Part shown: positions 26,568 through 35,238 of the stretch, in pieces
Position numbering within the stretch: the first letter of the stretch is position 1
How the letters are laid out: each line of letters begins with the position of its first letter
Assembly (NCBI RefSeq): GCF_900890705.1
Contig: NZ_CAAHFH010000003.1
Coordinates: forward strand, 1-64,000
Length of the DNA stretch: 64,000 nt
Source of the DNA: Pontiella sulfatireligans
GTDB lineage: Bacteria; Verrucomicrobiota; Kiritimatiellia; Kiritimatiellales; Pontiellaceae
Direction of reading: 5' to 3'
Translations under genes and position numbers: made by a program
Notes under the pieces: generated by a model
Told to the model about the DNA's origin: nothing
The model's input: the letters and a program-made list of their open reading frames with translations, nothing else
The model's database searches: none

Positions 26568-27782
26568 CTATGCTTTTGATTGTTTCCGGCGATATTCGGT
26601 GGCGCTCATTTCCAGCAGTTTTTGAAAGGCAAACTCGAAGCGCTCGGTGTTATTGAACCCGCTCTCTTTAGCGACGCGCGATACGGGCCAGTCGGTGGTC
26701 AGCAGGAGTTCTTTCGCATGCTCAACATGGATGCGACGGATTTCCTGATAGATTCCGTGGCCCACCTCGGCCTTAAACTTCATCTCAAGCCAGCGCCGCG
26801 AAACGGGCACTACGTCGAGCACGTTGGTGACATCAATAAACTGGTTGGCATGGTTGCGGATAAACCGCAAAGCACGCGCCACCTCGGGATATTGAGAACG
26901 CGTCATATCGGTCGAATTGCGGAAAACAATGCGTATGGGCGGAACAAGAACATGCGGTTGCTCCAGTTCTTCCCCGCTCATCAGCTTGTCGAGCATGCCG
27001 GCGGCGATAAAGCCCACATCCCGGGCGTTCGGCGCAATGCTCGTCATTGAAGAATAGGCCAGGTTGCAATACATCTCGTCGTTGTCCACGCCAATCAGCG
27101 CAACATCTTCGGGCGAGCGCAGCCCGAGCTTGCGGCAGGCCTCCAGCACGGCAAACCCAACGCGATCGCTCGACGCCATGATTCCAACCGGGAGCGTCAG
27201 CGCTTCCAAAGCGCCGAGCAGCTCCTCCGGCATCACCAGCTCCTCCGAAACGTGCGTGCCCCTCACATCCCGGGCTTCGTACCGCACCGTCGTACAATCG
27301 CTTCCCGCATTTTCCAAGGTCTGGATAAAACCCTCCTGCCGTTCACGCACGTGGCAAAGACCGGTTGGCCCCACAAAGGCAAAGTTGTCGAGCTTGCATT
27401 CAATCAGGTGTTCGGCCGCCATGCTGCCGATGGTGTGGTTGTCCACCCGAACCGAAGGAAAATCGTTTGCAAGCGTGTTGCTGGAGGTGTTCACAACAGG
27501 AATGGAGAGCAAATTATAAATAGCGACGTCCTCCTCGGTGTAAATTTCGCCGATGACTCCATCGCCGTCCCAATCGGCAAGATCCTCGGGCATCACAAAC
27601 GGCTGCGATTGCGCATTGCGGTGGATCTCCCAGGCGGAATGCTTACGGTAATAATCAATGATGCCCTTGATCTTACGGCGCCCATGGGCATATTCGTGCG
27701 CAACAATGGCCAAGGCCACCTGTTTATATTGCATTGCACTGCTTCTTCGCTTTCTACCCATTTTTTCTTTCTTCATGGACAC
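26568..27782 (-). CDS. XylR-type transcriptional regulator (LacI-like sensor + AraC HTH)
   Basis: The product has 404 residues; the start appears to be GTG (MSMKKEK) with AGGG upstream. Residues about 20-290 form a LacI/periplasmic-binding-like sugar sensor (VALAIVAHEYAHG, VRVDNHTIGSMAAEHL, DVALIGVDNDEM). Residues about 300-404 are an AraC-type double helix-turn-helix ending ESGFNNTERFEFAFQKLLEMSATEYRRK. This architecture is that of E. coli XylR. A TGCGCA pair lies 16 bp before the start, over the likely ribosome region, suggesting autorepression. The likely inducer is a sugar from the cluster's glycan. Confidence 0.92.
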   Translation of the reverse strand: MSMKKEKMGRKRRSSAMQYKQVALAIVAHEYAHGRRKIKGIIDYYRKHSAWEIHRNAQSQPFVMPEDLADWDGDGVIGEIYTEEDVAIYNLLSIPVVNTSSNTLANDFPSVRVDNHTIGSMAAEHLIECKLDNFAFVGPTGLCHVRERQEGFIQTLENAGSDCTTVRYEARDVRGTHVSEELVMPEELLGALEALTLPVGIMASSDRVGFAVLEACRKLGLRSPEDVALIGVDNDEMYCNLAYSSMTSIAPNARDVGFIAAGMLDKLMSGEELEQPHVLVPPIRIVFRNSTDMTRSQYPEVARALRFIRNHANQFIDVTNVLDVVPVSRRWLEMKFKAEVGHGIYQEIRRIHVEHAKELLLTTDWPVSRVAKESGFNNTERFEFAFQKLLEMSATEYRRKQSKA

Positions 27783-27797
27783 AACATGCCCTTGTTT

Positions 27798-27824
27798 TGC
27801 GCAAATATCAAGATCGTCTGCGCA
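27798..27824. promoter_or_regulatory. XylR-type operator, site 2 (regulator gene)
   Basis: TGCGCA-N15-TGCGCA sits between the fucosidase stop and the regulator start. The half-site period is 21 instead of 22 bp, the only copy so spaced. Its position next to the ribosome site fits autoregulation. Confidence 0.7.
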
Positions 27825-27832
27825 AACGTTGT

Positions 27833-29119
27833 TTATCTCAACCTGACAACATTAACAACCGGCTCCAGTTCTGCGGGCCTGCTCAGTTTAAACCCGTCCT
27901 GATTCTGCTTCATGGCTACCGGAGCTTCATTGACCAGCAGACAAGCCGTCGCAAATGATTTTCCAAGGTCAGGGAGAACGAGCCCGTCCTCCGGCCATTC
28001 GAGGATATGAAGATAAACCTCATCGCCCTTACATGAAGCTCCGCCCCAGGATCCCGGTTCAAACGGACCGCCTTTTGTGCCGTAGATCGCATCGCTGTTC
28101 GCATGGATCCATTGGCCGGCTCCTTCAAACACGGCAACGTGTTCCGGGTCCAGCGATCCATCCCCCTTCGGACCAATGTTGATCATCATATTCCCCCCTC
28201 GGCAGATCACGCGCGAAACGGTGCGAATCCAATGATCAGTCCCGCGGCCTTCCTGGATGCCAGGAACATGGCTCCACCATTCATTCAACGCATCGCAACC
28301 TTCCCACAGGCGGTCGTTCTGGATCTTGTTTTGATCGAGAAATTTATAAAGCTGCCCAGCTTCGTGCGTATCAAAATCGCCCTGCCAACCAGAGCGCGGA
28401 TTAATGATCACATCGGGCTGCAACTCGCGCACCATGGCGTTGAGCTTTTCAGGCTCCCAGAACCACTGGCCCTGATCGCCCGGCGTTCCGGGTTCGCGCC
28501 CGTGCCAGCCGGTCTTCATGGAAAAGTGCAATCCGCCATGCGCCAGCCATCCGCCGTCGTACCACAGCACGGGAATCTCGCCGTAGTTGCTCATCAGCTC
28601 GCGAATCTGGGCATAGCCCTGCTCCTTCATAGCCAAAGCGTTCTTGCGGTACATGTGCGGGAAAAAGTATCCAGGAAAACGCCAGTCCATCGGCGAATAA
28701 TAGAGCGCCGGACACAATCCTTTTGCACGGAATGCATCGAGATATTCCCGCACAAAGTCCCGATTTGCCCCGGTTTTGATGGATGTAAAATCCGAGGTCA
28801 GGCTGTCAAAAAGACAAAATCCATCATGATGGCGAGTCGTAAAATAGCTATAGCGTGCGCCAAGAGTCAGCGCCAGTTCAGCCAGCTCATCGGCCTTGAA
28901 TTTTTCGCCCGTGAATTCGTCCGCCCGTTTGGCATATTCATCCACATCGATGCCGTCGAGGAACATCGTCCACTCGCCCTCCTGCGTAAGCGAATAGAGC
29001 CCCCAGTGAATGTAGAGCCCGATCTTTGCTTCGCGGTACCACTCAAGCTTTTCAGCAGGAAGCAATAGCGGGTCATCCGTCACGACCTCCCCGGCAATCT
29101 GCAAATCCATATCAGACAT
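27833..29119 (-). CDS. Alpha-L-fucosidase (GH29)
   Basis: The product has 428 residues and no signal peptide, so it is cytoplasmic. GH29 landmarks in order: EWYREAKIGLYIHWGLYSL, YSYFTTRHHDGFCLFDS, YYSPMDW, catalytic nucleophile Asp in VLWYDGGW (about 200), INPRSGWQGDF, and MINIGPKGDGSLDPEHV. A short beta-rich C-terminal end follows. It should release alpha-L-fucose from oligosaccharides, which with the sulfatases and glucuronidase points to a fucose-containing sulfated glycan. Specific linkage cannot be read from sequence. A TGCGCA operator pair lies 160 bp upstream. Confidence 0.92.
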   Translation of the reverse strand: MSDMDLQIAGEVVTDDPLLLPAEKLEWYREAKIGLYIHWGLYSLTQEGEWTMFLDGIDVDEYAKRADEFTGEKFKADELAELALTLGARYSYFTTRHHDGFCLFDSLTSDFTSIKTGANRDFVREYLDAFRAKGLCPALYYSPMDWRFPGYFFPHMYRKNALAMKEQGYAQIRELMSNYGEIPVLWYDGGWLAHGGLHFSMKTGWHGREPGTPGDQGQWFWEPEKLNAMVRELQPDVIINPRSGWQGDFDTHEAGQLYKFLDQNKIQNDRLWEGCDALNEWWSHVPGIQEGRGTDHWIRTVSRVICRGGNMMINIGPKGDGSLDPEHVAVFEGAGQWIHANSDAIYGTKGGPFEPGSWGGASCKGDEVYLHILEWPEDGLVLPDLGKSFATACLLVNEAPVAMKQNQDGFKLSRPAELEPVVNVVRLR

Positions 29120-29278
29120 GATTTCCTCCGGGATGGATGGAGCTCAACCTTTTTAACGATGCATGCAGGCGCATCTGAATTATAGTGCTGTAAGTCATAT
29201 ACCACTCTTCCTGATTCAAAAATTATGTGTTTAGAAGGGTAGATAACTAGATTGAGTTTAGTTCATCAATTTTCGTTT

Positions 29279-29306
29279 TGCGCAATAGATCAGGCTTATT
29301 TGCGCA
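29279..29306. promoter_or_regulatory. XylR-type operator, site 3 (fucosidase promoter)
   Basis: TTGCGCAATAG-type left half and TTATTTGCGCA right half, 22 bp apart, form an imperfect inverted repeat 160 bp before the fucosidase start. Confidence 0.75.
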
Positions 29307-29356
29307 GCAATTTTACCTAATGCTTTGAAGCAGCTTGTGCTGCAAAGCGATCAGCG

Positions 29357-29575
29357 TCAACCCCCTCCAGAATTTGCCCTCCTCATCTTTGCGATAATCC
29401 TGCCCGGATTGGTAAAAACATGCGCATTGACTCGCTGAATAATGATTCGTTCTTCGGTAAAATGCGTACGGAAGACCGCAATATAGGTATCATTCACATT
29501 CCCGCTTCCGGTCGGGCGTATACTGGCAGGCTGTCCGGCAACATCAAACCGTTCGGCAATGAAGGTCGGTGTCAT
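29357..29575 (-). pseudogene. N-terminal remnant of an APH-type sugar kinase
   Basis: The frame reads IAERFDVAGQPASIRPTGSGNVNDTY, FRTHFTEERIIIQRVNAHVF and IIAKM, the glycine loop and lysine strand (IIIQRVN) of the aminoglycoside-phosphotransferase fold as found in hexosamine kinases. Only about 65 of some 350 residues remain before the frame runs into a stop. The catalytic H-x-D region is absent. It may once have phosphorylated an amino sugar in the same catabolic region. Confidence 0.65.
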
Positions 29576-29893
29576 ATTCGGCGTCCTGTATCGGCGGTTT
29601 ATTTATTCAGAAATTTCCAAAGGCTGGAGATAGGTTTGTTCTCCGAAGAATTCGTGGTCGAAATAGCGAGCGCCTTCGGAGGAATAGATGGTGGCCAGCC
29701 GTACAACGGCAACCGGAAAAAAGCACCTTGCAGCCGCCTCGTTGCCATAGAAAGAACTTAACGATGGAAAGAGAATGGCGTCCCATAGGCAAACCACAAA
29801 AACTCACTGTTCGCCACTCTTAACCTCACTTTAACCGCATTGACTTCCCCCGGACATTTAGGCACTCTAGCCTCATGAACAAGGCGCTGTTGA
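29576..29893. other. Intergenic region with unassigned coding-like scraps
   Basis: On the minus strand a frame ending at 29603 reads TIYSSEGARYFDHEFFGEQT and stops after LQPLEISE. It looks like the tail of a protein, but I do not recognise it and no start is preserved. No clear promoter, terminator or RNA gene is seen. Confidence 0.35.
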
Positions 29894-30001
29894 AAATCGA
29901 GGAACCAGAGGATTACTTTACAGGCACAGAAAAAAACATTTAGCCGTATCTTAAAAAAAAAGACCGGCCAAACACCACGGACCTATCGAAACCAACGTTA
30001 A
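29894..30001 (+). pseudogene. C-terminal remnant of an AraC-family regulator
   Basis: The frame reads KKTFSRILKKKTGQTPRTYR and ends NQR before TAA. F-x-R-x-x-K-K-x-T-G-Q-T-P-x-x-Y-R is the last helix of the AraC DNA-binding domain. About 35 codons survive, with a stop just upstream in frame. The gene it came from was on the plus strand directly before the GH42-like gene and may have regulated it. Confidence 0.6.
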
Positions 30002-30103
30002 CCCCAAAAACCGTTCGTAAATTGTGCTCTACGATTGCGCATTATCCATATTGTGAATTTCCCTGTGGACGCTAACCTGTTCAACGTTACAAACAGGAGA
30101 ATC

Positions 30104-32224
30104 ATGAATACGTCAAATCCATTTAAAATTATTCTGCGCTACGGCCTCGATCCCTTTAACGGATTGGAGGAAAACCTTAAGCAGCTTGAAATCTTCATCA
30201 AGGAATCAACCATCAATGAAGTAATGTTTTTATTAATGCCCGAAGAACGCAGTTCGGGCCATCCGACGAAAGAGATTTCCCAACCGTGGTGTGATGCCAT
30301 CAAAAAAGCCCAGGCCATGTTCGCCAAATACGGCGTAGAAACCAGCCTTAATCCATGGACCACCACCTATCATGCCGGTCGCGGCCGCCACCTGCATGCC
30401 GACCAGGATTTCCGCCTGATGGTGGGTGAAACCGGAGCGGATAACGGCATGTCCCCCTGCCCGCTTTGTAAAAACTGGCAGGCATATCTCATCGACTACT
30501 TTGTGTATCTGACCAAAGAGATCCAACCGGTTGCGCTGTGGGTAGAAGACGACTGGCGCTTGCATAATCACGGTGGTGAAATGGGGTACGGCGGATGCTT
30601 CTGCGAATGCTGCCTTGAACGCTTCGCTGAAATGGTGGGCGAAACAAGCGTAACTCGAGAACAGGTTGTGGCAAAAGTCGCCGCTCCCGGCGAACCCCAT
30701 CCATGGCGCGCCCAGTGGCTGGAACTGGCATGGCAGGCCCTGAGTGAGCCGGCGCAGAAATTGACCGATGCCCTGAAAGCGGAAAAACCGGAAATGCGCA
30801 TCGGCCTGATGTCCTCCATTCCCGATGTGCAGAGCATTGAAAAACGGGACTGGAACGGACTGATGAATATCTTCACAGATGACGGTGAGAACTATCTGAT
30901 CCGTCCGCACATGCCGCCCTACACGGAAGAGCCGCCGATCACTACTGCCCCGTGCTATTCCCGCCAGACCATTGCCCTGCTCGACCGCGATGCCGACATC
31001 TATCCTGAACTTGAAAACTCACCGCGCTGCGGTCCCTACAGCGGGACGCACAAGTATTCCATCTGGGAAATGACCAATGGTATTCTGTACGGCGCGCGCG
31101 GCATCACCATCAACCATTTCGACAACATGGGAATGAACACCTATGCCGACCGCGGTTTTGGAAAGGTGCTGGGCAAAAAACGGAAACAGTTTGATACCCT
31201 GATGGGTCTAAAGCTCGATGACCGCAAGGCTCGCGGCGTGAAGGTTTTATTCTCCCCCGACATCGCGCAACATAAATGGGCAGGGGCCTCCGGCGGTGGC
31301 GCCAAAATGTATACCGGCGAAGATCTCTCAAAGTTTGAAACCGGCGGAGGTTCGCTGAACGATCTGCAAGCCAATTCCACAGAATGGAGCAAGGTCTTTT
31401 ATATCCTCGGCATCAGCCATTCCTTCACCCGGGATATTCATGGAGAAAAAGGCGACATCTTTGCCGTATCCGACCAGACCCTGCGCTGCTACTCCGATGA
31501 TGAAATTAAAATCCTGCTTTCGCAGAATATCATCCTCGACCTGCCGAGTTCCGAAGTACTGGTGCAACGCGGCTTCGGCAGCCTGATCGGTGTAAAGAAT
31601 ATCTCGCGCACCAAACTCGAAGAGTCGGCCTACTCCATGGAAGAAGTCGAAGAAGCATTCTTCGGAAAAATGGAAGGCGATGTGAAACCGCGTATGTGCG
31701 CCCAGCGAGTTGCAACCCCGATCGGCGTGCTCAACTATGCTGAAGGCACCGAAACTCTTTCCACCATCAAAGGCGCAGAGTTCGACGCTAAGTTTCCGGG
31801 ATCCGGAATGTACCGTAATGAACTCGGCGGCACCGTCTACACCACCTGTTACCCGTTGGGCAACGCACAGTTTTATATGGCCTACTTTAACCGGGTCCGC
31901 CAGGAATACTGGAGCAAGGTGCTATTCAATATGTCGAAAGGAAACGGCAGCCAGACCATTGCGACCGGACATCCCTTCCACGTGCATGCCCACGACCTCG
32001 AAGGCGGCATCTCCATAGCCTGCACCAACGTGATCTATGACACATCCGAAAACGTAAGCCTCCAAGTGAATGCCCATGAGATTGAGGGCAAAAAGTTCCA
32101 AACCCTGGAAAATGCGGCGTGGGTCAACATTGATCCGCAAATCGAGATTGAGGGTCATGTGGCGACCCTCTCCTTCGATCTTCAGGTACGAACGCTTGAA
32201 ACTGCCTTAATTGTAATGCGATAA
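30104..32224 (+). CDS. Glycoside-hydrolase-like protein (GH42-like barrel)
   Basis: The start is set at MNTSNPFKIILRYG with AGGAG upstream; an upstream in-frame ATG at 30035 lacks a site. The product has about 706 residues and no signal peptide. The N-terminal half looks like a TIM barrel: LNPWTTTYHAGRG, VALWVEDDWRLHNHGG, a Cys-rich GGCFCECCLERF, WEMTNGILYGARGITINHFDN. The second half resembles the alpha/beta and beta domains of GH42-type enzymes. The E/D pair in WVEDDW is a catalytic candidate. I recognise no exact family, so the GH call is from fold-like features and context. It diverges from the fucosidase gene; a single TGCGCA half-site at 30036-30041 is seen before it. Confidence 0.6.
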   Translation: MNTSNPFKIILRYGLDPFNGLEENLKQLEIFIKESTINEVMFLLMPEERSSGHPTKEISQPWCDAIKKAQAMFAKYGVETSLNPWTTTYHAGRGRHLHADQDFRLMVGETGADNGMSPCPLCKNWQAYLIDYFVYLTKEIQPVALWVEDDWRLHNHGGEMGYGGCFCECCLERFAEMVGETSVTREQVVAKVAAPGEPHPWRAQWLELAWQALSEPAQKLTDALKAEKPEMRIGLMSSIPDVQSIEKRDWNGLMNIFTDDGENYLIRPHMPPYTEEPPITTAPCYSRQTIALLDRDADIYPELENSPRCGPYSGTHKYSIWEMTNGILYGARGITINHFDNMGMNTYADRGFGKVLGKKRKQFDTLMGLKLDDRKARGVKVLFSPDIAQHKWAGASGGGAKMYTGEDLSKFETGGGSLNDLQANSTEWSKVFYILGISHSFTRDIHGEKGDIFAVSDQTLRCYSDDEIKILLSQNIILDLPSSEVLVQRGFGSLIGVKNISRTKLEESAYSMEEVEEAFFGKMEGDVKPRMCAQRVATPIGVLNYAEGTETLSTIKGAEFDAKFPGSGMYRNELGGTVYTTCYPLGNAQFYMAYFNRVRQEYWSKVLFNMSKGNGSQTIATGHPFHVHAHDLEGGISIACTNVIYDTSENVSLQVNAHEIEGKKFQTLENAAWVNIDPQIEIEGHVATLSFDLQVRTLETALIVMR

Positions 32225-32247
32225 GCCATAGGTATCCGCTATCCAAC

Positions 32248-32262
32248 TTCCAATCATTGGAA
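32248..32262. repeat. Palindrome TTCCAA-TCA-TTGGAA
   Basis: Exact intergenic copy between the convergent GH42-like gene and a sulfatase remnant. Confidence 0.8.
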
Positions 32263-32270
32263 CCTGTGGA

Positions 32271-32656
32271 TTACTCCTCAGACGCCGCGTCCGTCTTACC
32301 TGTAAAATAATCATTACAGGTCAGGCAGACGCCCTGCCCAGTTGCCGTTTTTTCTGAATTTTCGTCATTAATATGCGCGTAAACGCCCGTTGTTGAAAGG
32401 CGCAGGCCGCTCATCAGAGCCATGCGCGAAGGTCCGCAATGCGGGGCGGCCGTATGGGCGTTCATGAAAACAGTACCCCGGCAAGCCAGGCGATCCATAT
32501 GGGGAATTCTGGCATTCGGATGGCCGTCCATTAACCCAACCCAATCGTTCAGGTCGTCAACGGCAATCATCAATACATTGGGGCGCTCCTGCGCTACGTG
32601 CACATGCGTACTACAACAACCAGCATTGCTGCGCAGATCATCCTTTGAAACTTCAT
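32271..32656 (-). pseudogene. Truncated, frameshifted sulfatase
   Basis: The 5' end in one frame encodes the signal peptide MKFQRMICAAMLVVVVRMC; a shift of frame then gives AQERPNVLMIAVDDLNDW and the active site PHCGPSRMALMSGLRLS (C-G-P-S-R, iduronate-2-sulfatase-like). The domain stops after VYAHIND and is followed by an unrelated tail CLTCNDYFTGKT. Only about 115 of some 500 residues remain. The lesions make activity very unlikely. Confidence 0.75.
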
Positions 32657-32720
32657 TACACCTCGACCTGAGCGACAACAACCATCCTGATGCGGGAATC
32701 GGAGACAGGATTCGCCCCCC

Positions 32721-34793
32721 CTAGATGATTCGACGTCCATCCGCACAACCATAGTCGATGAGATATTCCCGTCCATCTTTAAGCTTCAGCTCCACACCAC
32801 ACGCTGTTCCCGAAGGAGCCCAGTCCAGAACTTCCAGATTTTCAATGGGATTCAGTTCGTCATCTGTCCAGTCGCCGCCGTCGAGGCGATGCAGCAAAAC
32901 GGTCACAAAAACTTCCATGCCGGAATAATCCTGCTCACGGATGCGTTCGGTATAAAGAACGGTACTTTCATCAGCCTCGGGATTGAGTTTGCTGTGCACC
33001 GCCACGTCAATGCGATCCCATCCCAGCACTGGAATCATCGCCAGTTTTCGGCCTTCGGGAATCGAAGCAATCAGCCCGTCGCCAACCTTTTCAACAACCG
33101 CCTCTCCATCAAGATGCGGCAACGCAAAATGGCCGAGCTGGAGCTCGTAGCGGTACGGAACCCGCACACGATCCACCCGGATGACCCCTCCAGAGATTGA
33201 AATATCGCAAAGATCAATTCGCTCCGGGCCCCGGTTGACGCCGCCCTTATTGGGGTCGCCCAGCCCAACCGGCTGCGTGTTCTGCAAACGATAGAGAATG
33301 CCGTCTTCGATCTTGTTAAACGCAATATTGAGCGGTATGCGGAAATCGTGTCCCATATCCTTTTCACGAATGGAATAACTTGCGGCGTTGGCGCCGGCCG
33401 GCGTTTCGGGCTCGAGCGGAAAGTCGGGATTAAACTGGAGTTGATTATAGTAGGTCTCGTGCAGCTTCACCTTGCCGGTGCGCAGTTCGGTGGTGCCGGT
33501 CTTGCCGTTATTGACAATCTGCATGCCGGGGCCGAACAGCTCGATGGTTTCGGTGCGGTCGCCCAGCTCCGGCCAAAAGCCTTCGTTTTCCTCCGCCGCC
33601 CAGAACGGCGAATCCTCCGGAAGCGTCAATGCCACAAAGTTCTTGGCGCACCAGAACGGGCTGGCGGCGCAGCTGTAAAATTGGATCAGCGGCTCGAAGG
33701 GACCATAGTAGCCGAGGCACGGCAGCCCGTTGACGTACAGCTCTTCGCGCGACAAAAACTGCATCATATTGCCCGATGCAATACGGCGGGCAAAACCAGG
33801 ATCCAGCACCGGATCCTTCATCAGAAAATGCGCACCGAACGCCGTGGATGCCGCAAAACGGTAGATGATGCTTCGCCCCCACATCAGCTGCTTGCCGTCG
33901 CGGGCAAAGAAGCGTGGCCAGTTTGTCACAAAATCGCGGTTACGCTGCTCAATGATGGCGGCAATTTCCGGCTCATGCTCATAGCCATACCATTTGCACC
34001 AAAGCGGTCCATAAAAATGAAAGCCCCACGGGTTGTATAAATCATAATTGGTGTCGTCGATATACCAGCCGTCACCCACATAATTACTCATCAGGTGCTG
34101 CAGATGGTCTTTAAGAGCGGCTTCATCAATCGCAAATCCGTTCACCTTCAGGAAGGTCAGCATCAGCACATTAAAAAAGCGCCAGTTATGGCCGATGGTC
34201 AGGCTATGGGCATAGTCGGAAATCAGATCGGCAACCTGTTGCCGCTCCTTGGCGGCATAGCGGTCCCAAATTTGCATTTTGGTGTTCATCAGGTTGATCA
34301 CCAGCGCAGCGCCTTCAACGGTTTGCTGATACTGCATGCGGCCCGTCTCTTTGGTGAAATCGGTAATGCGACCCCAGTAACGCGGCGACTTCGGATCCGT
34401 TGCCATCAGAATCTGGTTGGCGTAATAGTCGCGCAGATTCAACCCGTTGCACATGGTCGCCGGATTATCCATCAGCACCGGCCCCGCCGCCATCAGCGTG
34501 CGTGCCAGCCCCTCAAATTCCGCCGCTTGGAAACGATGCTTGGGATCGTTCGGTTGTGGATAGCTGATGGCATTCTGCTTCGGCATCAGAATCGGACTAT
34601 CGATGTCCGCCACATGCTGAAATACGCCTTCGGTCAAAAACCGCGCGGCGTCAATCCAATGCCGGCGTGTCATGCCGGTGAACGGGCTTTTTCCAAGGTC
34701 TGGATTTTCCACTGAAAAGGCAAAGGGCTTGCCTTGCATCCAAGTGGACTCGGTTCCGTCCACAGCGCCGGGGTTCTTCAAATCATATGCCAT
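32721..34793 (-). CDS. DUF2264-type alpha/alpha-toroid protein (GH154-like)
   Basis: The start is set at MAYDLKNPG, with GGAG 7 nt upstream; the frame is open 54 bp further but without a site. The product has about 690 residues and no signal peptide. The first 350 residues are helical with W-rich loops (MTRRHWIDAARFL, GDGWYIDDTNYDLYNPWGFHFYGPLW, WGRSIIYRFAAS), which I recognise as DUF2264; the rest is beta-rich. As I recall, CAZy places DUF2264 proteins in GH154, with glucuronidase activity reported, which would suit this cluster. Specificity here is inferred. A TGCGCA operator pair 82 bp upstream puts it in the fucosidase/symporter regulon. Confidence 0.75.
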   Translation of the reverse strand: MAYDLKNPGAVDGTESTWMQGKPFAFSVENPDLGKSPFTGMTRRHWIDAARFLTEGVFQHVADIDSPILMPKQNAISYPQPNDPKHRFQAAEFEGLARTLMAAGPVLMDNPATMCNGLNLRDYYANQILMATDPKSPRYWGRITDFTKETGRMQYQQTVEGAALVINLMNTKMQIWDRYAAKERQQVADLISDYAHSLTIGHNWRFFNVLMLTFLKVNGFAIDEAALKDHLQHLMSNYVGDGWYIDDTNYDLYNPWGFHFYGPLWCKWYGYEHEPEIAAIIEQRNRDFVTNWPRFFARDGKQLMWGRSIIYRFAASTAFGAHFLMKDPVLDPGFARRIASGNMMQFLSREELYVNGLPCLGYYGPFEPLIQFYSCAASPFWCAKNFVALTLPEDSPFWAAEENEGFWPELGDRTETIELFGPGMQIVNNGKTGTTELRTGKVKLHETYYNQLQFNPDFPLEPETPAGANAASYSIREKDMGHDFRIPLNIAFNKIEDGILYRLQNTQPVGLGDPNKGGVNRGPERIDLCDISISGGVIRVDRVRVPYRYELQLGHFALPHLDGEAVVEKVGDGLIASIPEGRKLAMIPVLGWDRIDVAVHSKLNPEADESTVLYTERIREQDYSGMEVFVTVLLHRLDGGDWTDDELNPIENLEVLDWAPSGTACGVELKLKDGREYLIDYGCADGRRII

Positions 34794-34874
34794 CTCATCT
34801 CTCCAATAATAAGCGCAACGGAAGTTGCAACCGAGAGAGAACAGCATCAGGCATTAACGTTCAATCGTAATTTT

Positions 34875-34902
34875 GCGCAATAGGATCCTTCTATTTGCGC
34901 AA
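34875..34902. promoter_or_regulatory. XylR-type operator, site 4 (DUF2264 gene)
   Basis: TTGCGCAATAG and CTATTTGCGCAA form a near-perfect inverted repeat with half-sites 22 bp apart, the best-formed of the four copies, 82 bp before the start. Confidence 0.78.
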
Positions 34903-35076
34903 CGAGTAAAGATGGATGACTATATGGAACAGGGCTCTTCCCCATCATCCACCAATCCAAACTTCCAACCTTAGTATGCCCTTGCGTCATTGTTCTCGCA
35001 AAATATTCAGAGCTGATAAAAGCCGTTAAAACAGCAGTAAAAAACTGTTTTTAATAGGTTTTTAGAGGAAAAACAA
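34903..35076. other. Intergenic region before the tRNA fragment
   Basis: AT-rich, with no recognised gene, promoter or terminator. An A-rich tract ends at the tRNA-like fragment. Confidence 0.4.
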
Positions 35077-35130
35077 TGGCGCCCTGAACAGGAATCGAAC
35101 CTGTGACCTACGCATTGGAAGTCCGCCGGT
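35077..35130 (-). pseudogene. 3' fragment of a tRNA gene
   Basis: On the minus strand the sequence has an anticodon-loop-like CTTCCAA, a variable region, the T arm ACAGG-TTCGATT-CCTGT and a 3' end TCAGGGCGCCA including CCA. The expected 5' half (acceptor GCCCTGA and a D arm) is absent upstream. Such 3' ends remain where an integrase-borne element has inserted into a tRNA gene. Identity is uncertain (Arg- or Gly-like). The adjoining 35131-35238 shows nothing recognisable. Confidence 0.65.
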
Positions 35131-35238
35131 TCTGTGAGCCTAGAGCGGATTAAGAAATGTTGCAGCCGATCCCTTTCGTGTAGGTGAGATCCATGATCTC
35201 GCAACCCGTCCGAAATGCCTACCCCTCCATATCTCGCT

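Noticed and set aside
30014..30041. Fifth full XylR operator before the GH42-like gene
   Set aside because: Only one half-site TGCGCA is present; the position 22 bp upstream reads TTCGTA, too different to count.
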